Of a DNA stretch of 64,000 nucleotides, positions 1 through 19,489 are shown piece by piece. This DNA is from Whitmania pigra (Eukaryota; Annelida; Clitellata; Hirudinida; Haemopidae), in assembly GCA_021613335.1 (NCBI GenBank), contig JAJTWR010000314.1, positions 2,920,001 through 2,984,000 of the forward strand, read 5' to 3'. A program made the position numbers and the translations under genes. The notes beneath the pieces were generated by a model. It was not told the DNA's origin, searched no databases, and saw only the letters and a program-made list of their open reading frames with translations. The number at the start of each line of letters is the position of its first letter. Within the stretch, counting starts at the first letter, position 1.

Positions 1-77
<77 letters not shown>

Positions 78-96
78 TATTATTATTATTATTATT
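1..96. repeat. (TTA)n microsatellite
   Basis: The window opens inside a nearly pure TTA tract with one slipped unit near position 77. It probably continues beyond the left edge. Confidence 0.95.
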
Positions 97-3000
97 AATG
101 TTGTTATTGTTGTTCATCATCATCATCGTCAAGAAATATTTACTTATTATGAAACATTGTTTCAAACAAAAATTCTAGACTAAATAGTAGTAGTGTTGGG
201 CGAAAATGAGAGCAGGAATGAAAAACATATTATAAACATATTAAATAATATTTTTTATTAAATAAGTGAAAATATGTTGAACATTTAAAAAAAAATATTT
301 AGAAATAATTTAAGCACTTTTAAAAATTAAATGATAATGTCTGATTTACTTCAAACAAGAAGAGCAAGATGAGTAATAACATTAAATCAGATTTTAATTA
401 ATTTAAATAATAACAATAACGAAATATAAAAATCACTACTCATTAGTTTGTAATATAGGTTACACATTTGTCAACTCTTACATATGTACATCTACATCCT
501 AGCAAATGCTTCTAAATATAATTTTCAGATGCAATTTGTGATATGTAAAAACATAATTATTTTGCTGGTTGAGAAAAGATAATAAGCAAGTAAACATTTC
601 CAAATATATATTGACTCGATACAATTCATTTGATTGATAATTATTTTATTAAGTTGAACTTCTTTTATTAAGCAAAATACTCGATATTGAACATCTTAAA
701 TGCTTTCATAAAATGATTAATTAATCGAGAAGTATTCGATACCTTTCTTTGTTTCACGGATGGCACAAACCGATTTTTGAAAAAAAAATTGCAGAAAAAA
801 AATTTAAAAAATTTTCCTGTCGACGGAAAATTTTTTAAAGTAAAAAATAACTAAATTAATTCCGAGTTAATTTGAACGTTAATTAGTAAGACCGAAAGAC
901 GAGGTAGAATGAACAAGAAGATCGAAATATTAGTTCTACGACTAATCCTGAGTTCTGAAACTATTTCCAGGCAAACACTTACTGAGCTGGGAAAAGCATT
1001 CAGACCTCGATGCGAGTGTACGTTCTACGGTCTTTTAAACGCAAACTTTCCAACGCTTAATTAGTGCAGTACCCGTCTGGTTAATTAATTAACCAAGTTA
1101 TATCTAGTTCAATCGGCCACGATTAACATAATTTATAATTTATCGGAGGCCAGCTTTGTGATCAGATGGAATGATGTTAATTACTTACTCGCTCTCAATT
1201 CATAATTATAATTATTATTGAAGTAATTTTTTTAACATTATGATTAAAATAATATTAATGCTTCTTATTTACCAATGGATAGATACATTTGTTTATATTA
1301 AAATTATTATTAACTATTACATTAATTAATCGTAATTATTATTTTTCCAAAATAATTATTCTCAGTGGTGTAAAACAACAATGGAAATAACGAAATGACG
1401 GTTACGAGCGGGGAATTAATGACTGTTTCAAAACGAAGTGATAAATCATGAGATCAAGGCATAACTATTAAATATTATCTATTAATTATAATATTAAACG
1501 ATTTGAATTTGAACGAAACTGAATTAGATTTAATTATTTGTTTCGTAGATTTTAAAAATATCCATACTCTCCTAAATCCTCCACATGCAGTCTCTTTATG
1601 CAACTACAGTCTTTATCATGCTAATTAGCTAATTACTGTTGTTTAGATATTAGCTCCGCCGTGATGTTATTTTGTTAAAATAATAATACCAAAAGAGGTT
1701 TGAGAATTAAATTTAAAAACTGAAAGCGATTAAATAACAAAATCAATGCGTATGATGCGTCCTTACCATGCAGGTGGTAAGTTTTCGATGAAAACTAAAA
1801 AAAAAAATAATACATAAGTTTGCATGCCAGAACTTTTTACATGATCTGGGTGGTAGTCGATAACAAGGAGACTTCTCAACGTGGAACTATCTGACCCCAA
1901 AACAACAATTTCCTGAGATTCACTCACTTCATCCTCTCAATTCCTTCTTTTCCAAGTCCACCCATCCACTCGAACTGCAGAGACTTGGATGAATCCTTGC
2001 CGACAAAGAGGTTAAGCAGATGCATCGTGAATAGAGACAAAAGCCTGAACTCCAGACAGACGGAACAAGTCATAAAAATTGCAGAACAATCTCTTAGCAC
2101 ATGTGTGCTGTTAAAAGGAAAGATTACTGTTTGGGTTGGTAAACACAAAGACCCAAGGTTGAAGTAACAAAGATAACCAACAAAAAGTAAAGGAATACTT
2201 CCGAATATAGAATTATTGTATGTATTAAAGTTATTGGGTGTGAATTAAAAGAAACAAAATCCGTTGCAAACAAAACAAGGTGTTAGGCGCCTGTTGCCAG
2301 GGCATCATTTATCAATGCCTTTGGTTTTGGCAAAAAAAAAGTCAGCTTTTGTTTCGCTGATTTATGACGAACCCAATTACATAATTTTAGAGATAAATAA
2401 TTAGTTAACAATTACGATTAATTAACAAAACATGGTCAAAACGGATTTTCTTTAAATCAGCCTAAATTATGTTGTAGTTACATAACGAAAAGTTTAATTA
2501 CTGCAAAATATGATGATGCCCCACTGAGTTTAAATTTAAGCTATCAAATAAACAAAATGTTTGATATTATTGGTTAATAGTGTGATTTTGATCTAACTAT
2601 TACATTACGATTGAAACCGACTTTTATTGAAATGTTTTATAATTTGTGGACCATCAAAATCTGTCAAACACGTAAATTTATGTTTTATTGTTCGAATACG
2701 TAAAAATTGCCTATTTTATAATAAAAATAATATTTCCAATTTAAGTGTATATGTTAAATACAACCATTTTGCTTATTAAAAGCAACCCGTATGTATGACT
2801 GAAAACCATGAACAGGTAAGGTAAAAATATAGCGCTAAATAACAATATATCTCTGGATTATATACTGTTTTTATCAGTAAAAATTTCATATTGACTTAAA
2901 ATTTCTTTATGACTTTACCGTGAATAATGGAGATTGTTTTGGTTTGCTGAGGCAGAATAATATTCGGCATTGTTTTGCGGGTTGTTACGATTTGGATGCG

Positions 3001-3942
3001 TGAATGAGCTCGTAACCAGCGGTTAGACCCAAAGCACCGAAAAACATTTGATCGGAAAAAGCTTTTGCTGTAGTTCTCGGATTTAAATTAATTACGTAAA
3101 AGTGTTCTGATTATCTACCAAAGAAGTGAGTTTGGGTGATTTATAAACACCGTATCTGATTCTTATCATTAAGACTTTCATTGAGAAATTTGTGAAAGCC
3201 AAGATCAATTAAAAAAATTAAAAGACAAATTAAAAAAGATTTTAAGAATTTCAATGTAGCCAATTCATCATAAATACATTAAAAATCCAAGAAAATAAAT
3301 TAGGAATGAAAAGTTAATTATGATGGATTTTGAAGTAAAATTAAATTCTTATGAAATGTAGTTTAAGATTTGCTGATTGATCACCATGTTTAAAACACCT
3401 AAGAGACATGATAATTGTTTTGATGTTGTAAAAGATTTGGATAAATATTGATTCATTAGTATTTTGTTGATTTGCTTAGTCTTCTTTGTCTTTTGCTTAA
3501 AGGTTTTACAAGTGATGCATTATTATTATTTTTATGTTTGAATTTCCATTTTCTTAGATGAAAAGCATAATAACACAATTGAGAGTTTAATAAGTTAAAA
3601 ATTAACAGCCATAAAGCAATGAAAACCTAAAGGCATTGAGAACTCCTTTAGCTCATTGACACATCATCATTTTACTTTTACAGCTGTTGTTATTGATCAA
3701 AAGTGTGTTTTGACATTTTTTAATTGTTTAATCAATTTATGTCAAGGAAAGTACAAGAGATGATAGACTAGAGATTGAAAACATTGAAATGATATTGAGA
3801 TGACCATGTGATATCAATTTGAAACTTGACTCTGAGCAATGTGCAATGAATTCTAAATTCAAATTGCAACCTTGAAATATTTCCAGAGTACCACTGAATT
3901 GTTGTCACTAAAGATAAGTTTTTGACCTTGCCCCAGTGCAAA
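97..3942. other. Non-coding region upstream of FAM135
   Basis: AT-rich sequence with no coding exon that I can support. It contains a perfect inverted repeat at 803-839. The 5' UTR and promoter of the FAM135 gene that begins at 3943 presumably lie in the right-hand part, but I see no clear core promoter motif. Confidence 0.6.
803..839. repeat. Perfect 15-bp inverted repeat, 7-nt loop
   Basis: The arms TTTAAAAAATTTTCC (803-817) and GGAAAATTTTTTAAA (825-839) are exact reverse complements around the loop TGTCGAC. It could form a hairpin or cruciform. No neighbouring gene explains it. Confidence 0.8.
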
Positions 3943-11839
<7,897 letters not shown>

Positions 11840-12242
11840 ATGAGGATGAAATTTCAAACGTTGGATGATGATGATGGTGATCATGATGGTGATGTTCATC
11901 AGGAATTTTTGCACTTTCGTTCTTGGGATGGGCTATTTTATACATGGTTATTTTATGATTAAATGTAAGATTAATTATTTTATATTTATACTGTTTTAAT
12001 AATAATTATAATAATAATAAAATGTAATTGTTATGCATATATTTTTATTTGTGGTCTGTGCATTTGATGTGAGAGTTCTTTTGATTAATGAACTTATTAT
12101 TACTCTGATCATCATCATGCCTGTTGTCATAATTATTACATTATTATTAATGTTGTTATTATTAATATTATTAATTGTTATTGGCACTTTTAGTAATGTT
12201 GAAACATATCATGCAAGCTCGTTCCTTGCAACTACTTTATCC

Positions 12243-12293
<51 letters not shown>

Positions 12294-14704
12294 TTTTTAT
12301 TATCATCAATGTATTATTGTTTTCAAAACAAGGACGCAGTTTGCCGCCTTTTCCAGGCAGCCTTGCAGGAATATTTTTAACGCTCCACGCATAAATTATT
12401 TTAATGTGTTCACAGTTGAACGATTAAGATGGTGAGAGTTCATTGAGAATATCAAACACGTGATTGTTACTTAATTATTTATTAAAAACATTTATTTTTC
12501 TCTCATTCATTATTAGGCTGATGATGGAGGTGATGATCTGTAGTTATTATTACTATTGTTATTAATTTTATTATTTCATAATATTATTATATTTTTGAAA
12601 GTCAAGTGATGTAGCCACATGCGATTTTAAAGTGAATTGTTTTGCAATCGACCAATCGTATTCGTTCTTATTCACTGCGGACATTTTTCTCTTCACTTCG
12701 ATTGATTCTTGCCTCAAAATACACGTTCATTTTGCATTTTCTAATGGTTGATGGTAATGGTGATGATGATATTGTCCACAGCATCAAACATCAAACAGTG
12801 CCATGTATTGAGAGGGCGTCATTAACATGTAATTAAGTTAAGTAATATTAAGTTAATGAAGTAATTTGGGGCAGTTTTATCATCTTGCCTTGTACAGAGA
12901 TGATTCTTTATGAATTTTGATTACTTCATGAATATTCAGTGTGATTTTTATTCAAATTAGGTGCATTTCCTGTTTCATTTCCAATTGATTTCTGATGCAT
13001 TGTGTAGTTGCATTGTTGTTGCATCTTGTTCTCAGATTTCAAGTCCTCAATGCTTTGAGTTCATTGCTTTTGATTTTCGTTGCTTTTTCTGATTTTTTTT
13101 TAAGATTTGAAAATATTTTGGAAATGATTCTTTAAAAAACCTTCAGAAATGAGTTCGTAATGAAGCAATTGAAAAAGAGACACTGCATCCAACCATTTGC
13201 AATAATAATTAATTATTACGCATTTGTTGACGAAACGAGAAGTATTTTTAAATGTGCTGTGTTAAGTTGTGTGTTAGTGATGATTAAAACATTTGAAATT
13301 GGTCTCCATTGCCATGAAATTGAGCTTTCTAAGCTCAATTGGTTTTGTTGACATTGTTTTTCATCTCTTGGTGCCAGAGGTCAGGACTTTAAAAAAGTCA
13401 TTCAGACGTTTTGAGTTTGTTAAGATTATTATTATTATTTTTATTATTATTATTATTATTTGTAACATTTCCCGTTACATTTGCCATTGTTGTCGTCATC
13501 GTTGTTACAGGTACTACTGAGTTTCCTTAACAGATTCTGTTTGGGTGTTCGACTGTCCGTTGTTGGTTGCCCAGTATTTTGTTGGTCCTGTTGTTAGTTG
13601 TCAGTTGTAGGCATCATTGTCATCAATTGTGATGTGTTATTAAGTGCCTAAGTTACATTCAATTGCAAGACATTAACAATAATGATGATGGTGATGATTA
13701 AGACGATGATGATGACTGATTAAACCACGGTGACCTTCTTTGTTGTGGTTATTATGCAGGTGTTTTTATTATTATGACATCGTTACCAGCAATAAACATT
13801 ATTATTGTTATTATTATTATAACTATTATTATTGTCGTTATTATTATTATTATTACAAATTTATTTGTCTTCTTTTTAAACTTAAATGTGATTTATTGAA
13901 GATGATAAGTTGTTGCCGTTGTTGTTGTGAACACCATTTAAATGGCTCCTTGGTGGTCAACCTTCGCTCCAATCACGTGTTGACATGAATAATTAATTTA
14001 TTATTATTAGCACAATTTAAAAAATGGTTTTTATTATTGTCATCATTAAAATTTATTTGGCATTTTAAAATATATTCGGATTTTTATTTTGTTTCCTCAA
14101 AAATAAATACATTTTGTTGTCTTCTTTGATTTCTAAATAACAATATTAAATTCCGTTAATTCTGATTATTATTATATTTAATTATACTCTCATAGATGTT
14201 TGTAACCTAGTGAGAAAACATTATTGTCTTTGTAATTTCCTCCATGACCTCATTTTCTAGGTCACATGATTTGATATGTCGTCTGCCATTGAAGCATTCA
14301 CGAATAATGATCGGATCGATCGTCACTTGATTGGCCGCGGAATTGATTGCATAACTAAACAGAGCACCTGTCACTACTGACTACCTGCACTCCCTCAATC
14401 ACAAGAGTCTGAGTTTCTCTCGATTGATGATTGATGAGTATTTTACAATCATTAGATTGTTCGTCATTAATATATACTTATACAATTTATTAATATTAAT
14501 TAGCATTATGTTATTATGTACCTTATTAAAGGCATCGTTGTGATATTGATCGGCACTTTGTTAATGTTCTTGATTCCTTCCGTTCCTCATTATAATTCTG
14601 GCAACCGTTTCCATGGGGCGTGGCTTTAGGTCGTGACATTAACTGAATAATGAAATTTGCTAATTAATAATTAAAGTTATTGATGATTCATAGCCTGGTG
14701 GTTA
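11840..14704. other. Intergenic region after FAM135
   Basis: No coding exon was recognised. It contains a possible poly(A) signal AATAAA at 12016-12021, about 180 nt past the FAM135 stop but inside an ATA-rich run. It also holds a (TTA)n tract at 12244-12298 and scattered short TTA/TGA simple repeats. Confidence 0.6.
12244..12298. repeat. (TTA)n microsatellite
   Basis: Uninterrupted TTA/ATT units of about 50 bp ending in a T run. Confidence 0.9.
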
Positions 14705-14722
14705 TAACTTTAACTGAAAGAA

Positions 14723-15050
14723 GATAATAATAATAATATGATTAATTGTATGGCGCCATAAGCTTTTTCTGATTTCTCAGCCATTTGTATAGCGCCGCAT
14801 CCAAGGGGCGCTTTTGTGGCGGTGCAAGCTGTTTTGCGAACACGACACTTAGCGACTGTTGGTTTTACCGTCGTTCGCAAGCACGAAACCCTCTGAGCTA
14901 GCTTCCGTAGACTACCATTTATATAGCGCTCCTTCCCATGGGCCTGTGCCTGTGGCAGTGCAGGCTGGGTTTCGAACACGACACATTCAGACTGTTGCCA
15001 TTACCGCCGTTTGCAGGCGCGTAACCCATTCGGCCGACCTGCGCAGATCA
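14723..15050 (-). mobile_element. Dimeric tRNA-derived SINE with LINE-type tail
   Basis: On the minus strand two related tRNA-like monomers follow each other. The first has an A-box-like GGCCGAATGGGTTA (near 15035-15022) and a B-box-like GTGTTCGAAACCC (near 14980-14967). The second has TAGCTCAGAGGG (near 14900-14889) and GTGTTCGCAAAAC. Each is followed by a GGCGCTATA-type or GAGCGCTATATAAATGG segment. The unit ends with GCTTATGGCGCCATACAAT and an ATT run. The single-monomer relative at 39980-40152 supports a dispersed family. The monomers differ enough that this copy is old or the dimer is heterogeneous. Confidence 0.75.
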
Positions 15051-15059
15051 AGTGAGCAG

Positions 15060-16250
15060 AGCATTAATAATTATAATAATAATAGTTTATTTGTATGGCG
15101 CCTTAAGCATAGCGTCAGAGGCGCCTTGGGTCTTCGAGGAATGTTTTGAAGAGATAGGTCTTCAGCTGGCGCTTGAAGAGCCCGAACGTGGGCTGAGACC
15201 GGATGATGGGGGGCAGGCTGTTCCAGACGGCGGGCGAGGCATGAGAGAAGCCTCGGTTAACTATGGATGATTTGTGAACAGGTTGGTGAAGATGAATTGT
15301 AGAAGATGAGCGGATGTGATCGGGGATGTGACGGTGGCGAATGAGATGATGGAGATAAGGGGGATTGGATGTGATTAAGGTGCGATAAGTGAGCAGAGAT
15401 ATTTTGTAAATGATGCGAAGATAGATGGGTAGCCAGTGCAGTTGCGTCAGGGCCTCGAAGCTGTTGAGATTGGGATTAAGGAGAACAAGTTTGGCTAACT
15501 TGTTTTGAATGCGCTGAAAGGAGAGGGTAAGAGAGGCTGAAGTGCCATACAGGAGGGAGTTGCAGTAGTCAAGGCGGGAGAGGACCAGGCTGCGTGCGAG
15601 AGCGGCAGTCATGTCGACCGAGAGGAGTGGGCGGATATGTCGTATAGCCCAGATGAGATGATTGCAAGATTTGGCTATGGAGGAGGCATGTTGTTTAAAG
15701 CTGAGATGGGAATCAAAAGTAACGCCGATAAGTTTTAGGGTAGAAGAAGAAGGGTGCCAGCGATATTTATTGAAGATGGGGGGGATAGGTTTTTCAGTTG
15801 AAGAGGTGTGCCGATAACATTATTTCGGACTTTTGAGGGTTGAGTTGAAGGAAATTTACGAAGTGCCAGTCGTTAATGGCGTCTGTGCACCTTCGCAAAT
15901 TGTCTAGTTGAGCAGAGACACTGTCGCTGGAGAGGACAGAGTAGAGACTCGTGTCGTCCGCATATTGGTGGAAGTACATGTCAAAATTTTTGACGATGTC
16001 AGACAGGGGTGAAGTGCAGGTTGTGTAAAGTAGGGGTCCCAGGACGGAGCCCTGGGGGACTCCAGCAAGGAGATTAACAGAAGAGGAAGTATGGCAGCCC
16101 AGCTTGACGTATTGGGATCTGTTGGAGAGGTAAGATTGGAGCCAAGAAAGTGCGAGACCTTCGATGCCGTTGTCGGAGTGGAATCTGTCTAACAATATGC
16201 TATGGTTGATGGTGTCGAAGGCTGCCGATAGGTCTAGACCGACCATAACG
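15060..16250 (-). mobile_element. 5'-truncated non-LTR retrotransposon (CR1/L2/Rex-like RT)
   Basis: The minus strand encodes a reverse transcriptase segment (16246-15794) with the blocks DLSAAFDTINHSIL, GVPQGSVLGPLLY and the catalytic YADDTSLY. After a frame break it continues (15612-15115) with the C-terminal RT region: LVLSRLDYCNSLLYG, LHWLPI, PAVWNSLPP and FKRQLKTYLF. This order is typical of CR1/L2-type LINEs. The 5' part, including the endonuclease and ORF1, is absent, and at least one frameshift between 15794 and 15612 makes the copy dead. The 3' end carries GGCGCCTCTGACGCTATGC, then GGCGCCATACAAATAA and an imperfect TAA tail near 15064-15085. Confidence 0.88.
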
Positions 16251-16259
16251 GCGCAGTTA

Positions 16260-18529
16260 CGATTTCCACAAACGTGAGATTTATTGTTGAAAATAATAAT
16301 ATTATTAATAACAATAATGTCACGTTAAGTATGTAATATTTTTAATGTTATTAATGTTAATAATATGTATAATTTTTTTACTACTATTTCACCATTTATA
16401 TTGTTATTATTGTTTTTGTTGATGTAATTAGGCTGCCATTTCGATCCCAGCTGAGCTGAATGGGACCATGCAATCATGCAATCATGCTAGTCAATAAACA
16501 TTGATCTTAAAATTCATTAGTCCTGATCGTTATTATTGATAACTATATTATTACCGATTGTTATTGTTGTTAATTGCAATAATTATATTATTACTAATTA
16601 TTACTGTTGTTTTTTATTTATATTACTACTGATTATTACTGTTATTATAACATTTATATTATTAATGGTTAACATGTTTATTATACTATTTTTTATTATT
16701 GCAATAAAATTGTTATAACAATAGTTGTATTAACGTTTAAATCATTACTTTTATTCTTTTTATTTAGGTATCGTTTGGATTGTAAATCAAATAATTCTCA
16801 AAAATAAATTACCTTGCTCTGATTACAATCGGATGCCCGTGACTTAAAATTAAAAAAAATCTTAAAATCGAAACAAATTTACTTAAATTTAAATTTTAAA
16901 TATTTAATTTAGTTAATTTACGACTTTGGACGAAAGTATTAGTTTTTGGTATTAGTGCCTGTGCCCCCCCATAAATTCGCCACTCGTCCAACCTTTGCCC
17001 TGTCCCTTGAAAGTGTTCTATTGTAGATCCAATTCATAGTCGTCAAGGTGATGATTAATCCATTTCTTGTTGCGAAATTACTGTTCAAAGTGAGTGCAAT
17101 GAAGGACCACATCTGTGAATCACAGGTGCTTAAGTGAACAAACACCTTGTGGTGTTACTTCTCGATGTTGAATTTGTATTGTAAATAGTAAGGTACTTAA
17201 TTAATTGGCATATGGTAATTAAAAGCAATGTTATATTAATTGATAACAAGATTAATATTATTGAGTATTATTAATTGTAACTTATTATTAATAACAGTAA
17301 TTACTAATAAAAACAATCATAATAAATAGAAGCAATAAAAAATTATATTAATAGCAATAATAAATTATATTAATAACAATAATACATTATATTAATAACA
17401 ATAATAAATTATATTTATAACAAGAAAAAATTATATTAAAAGCAATAATAATGAGAAATGGCGATAAAAATGATCACTGCCGGTTGACCCGGTGCAATTG
17501 CTTCCTCACAAATAAAGCCTTTAATGAGATGGTTTCGTCACCATCGTCATCATCACTGTCATCGTCATCATAATAATACTCGTCATCATCATTGACATCG
17601 CCATCATCATAATAATATTTATCATCAATCATCGGAGATAATCTTGATATGGACAAAACAATTGTAAGCTGTTTGGTATTGTTTATGCGATGCAGTTAAT
17701 GAAGATAAAATGAGTTAAACATAATAAATTAAATTAATAAACTAAATTGCATTAAATTAAGAAAAAAATTCATTATAATCTCTTTACATTAACATAATTT
17801 AACCCAAATTTAGCACAAACAATCGGAATTTTTATAGTCTGTAGTGATAGGCGCAGGTATCAAACAATGTCATTGTGACGTCATCAGTCAATGTCACAAA
17901 GAGCTTCAGGAACAGGTAGAATGCTCACCTCTCAGGCAATCTAAAAGTAATGATGCTAATAAAGTATAAGGTGATAAGTAATTTGTTATGATGTGATGAT
18001 ATATTTTGTATTTAATTATAAATATTGTAATTGCATAAATTATCTTAATTAATTAATGACGATAATTTTACATTTAATTATAATAGGGATTATGATGGAG
18101 ATGCAATTTGAAGAAAAACAGAAAGTATTGTTTTTAAAACAAAATGTAAATTGACGTCAATCCCGCATGACATTGATGGCCGCTCTCCTGTAATCATCCA
18201 TCATCATCATCATCCCTCTCACCATCATCATCATCATCGTTATCATCAACACAGTGCTTATTTTCTGAAGGTGATCAGTTTGATAATACGACATTTCTCT
18301 TTTTTTTTTTACATAATATCGAATGTTATAATAAATAATACTAATTAATTTTTTTAATAAGAAAAATAAATAATTATTTAATTATTAATATAAATTATTT
18401 TTGTATATTCTAAACATTAACGAATTATTAAATTTAATGAATAAAATCAAGTGTCCTCGTCACGTAGACCCAACGTTACCATGCCATAACTTGCTGTATA
18501 TGATATTATTATTATTATTATTATTATTC

Positions 18530-18574
<45 letters not shown>

Positions 18575-18593
18575 ATTATTATTATTATTATTA

Positions 18594-18676
<83 letters not shown>

Positions 18677-18684
18677 TATTATTA

Positions 18685-18754
<70 letters not shown>

Positions 18755-19489
18755 TTATTATTATTATTTTGTTACTGCTGCTGCCATTAACGAATACTTT
18801 ATTATTTTTTTTCTTGTTTTCCTCAACCGTCTGCCCATCTCTATAATAAGCCACTTGGTCTGAGAACGTTGCATGAACAGACTAAGTCGATTGGCACATA
18901 ATAAAAAAGAAATTGTAAGAAAAAACTTAAAAGTTAAAATTAAACCAGAGGAATATTTTTTAACCTTTCCATCTTTATTTTTATATTTTTTTTATTTGAA
19001 TTGAGCGTCTGCTGGATTCGAATAAAAGACTGGCATCAGATTGAAATCGTGTCTCGTTGTCAGAACAGGTTTCGAATAGTTTTGCTTTTTTTCGTGAAAA
19101 TTTTAAGATCTGCTTGGTATATTTAGCATATAATTATAATTGAATTCTAATTTAATTCTAATTTAATTTAAGTTTTCGTTTGCTTCATTGAAATTTACAA
19201 AACAGAATAATTCGCATTGTAAGAATTGTTGCTTCAACTAAAAGGTTGTTACTAAAGCTACAACGATTCGTTGATTCTGTTGCAACATTTTAAAACAGGA
19301 TTCATTTGTTTCATTGACTCTGAATGTTTTTTTTTCACATAACTATTTAATAGAAATTTGTCTAATTTATGCAATGTTATTTTCCAATTGATACAAGTTG
19401 ATGTGTAACCACGTTAAATTATAAATGATCAATTCGGACAGCTTCCTACAACTAAATCCATTTCTCCGTTTTCTATCAAGATTCTTGCA
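16260..19489. other. Intergenic, simple-sequence-rich region
   Basis: No supported gene. Imperfect TTA/ATA repeats dominate (16300-16720, 17280-17450). A CAT/ATC run at 17540-17620 would encode only Asp/Tyr low complexity. A CATCAT run lies near 18198-18250 and a large TTA block at 18506-18768. Confidence 0.6.
18506..18768. repeat. (TTA)n microsatellite, about 260 bp
   Basis: Long TTA tract with a few single-base slips and two TTC interruptions. Its open reading frames (poly-Leu, poly-Ile) are repeat artefacts. Confidence 0.95.

Noticed and set aside
1985..2167. Small 60-residue plus-strand ORF upstream of FAM135
   Set aside because: An opposing ORF overlaps it, there is no recognisable motif and no splice context. 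It is consistent with chance.
17474..17656. Asp/Tyr-rich 60-residue frame on the minus strand
   Set aside because: It derives from a CAT/AAT simple repeat and has no splice or homology support.
18401..18854. Long Leu-, Ile- and Asn-rich open frames
   Set aside because: They are translations of the TTA/TAA microsatellite. The same applies to the frames at 28318-28912, 33043-33345 and 55076-55834, except where these run into real exons or the retroelement.
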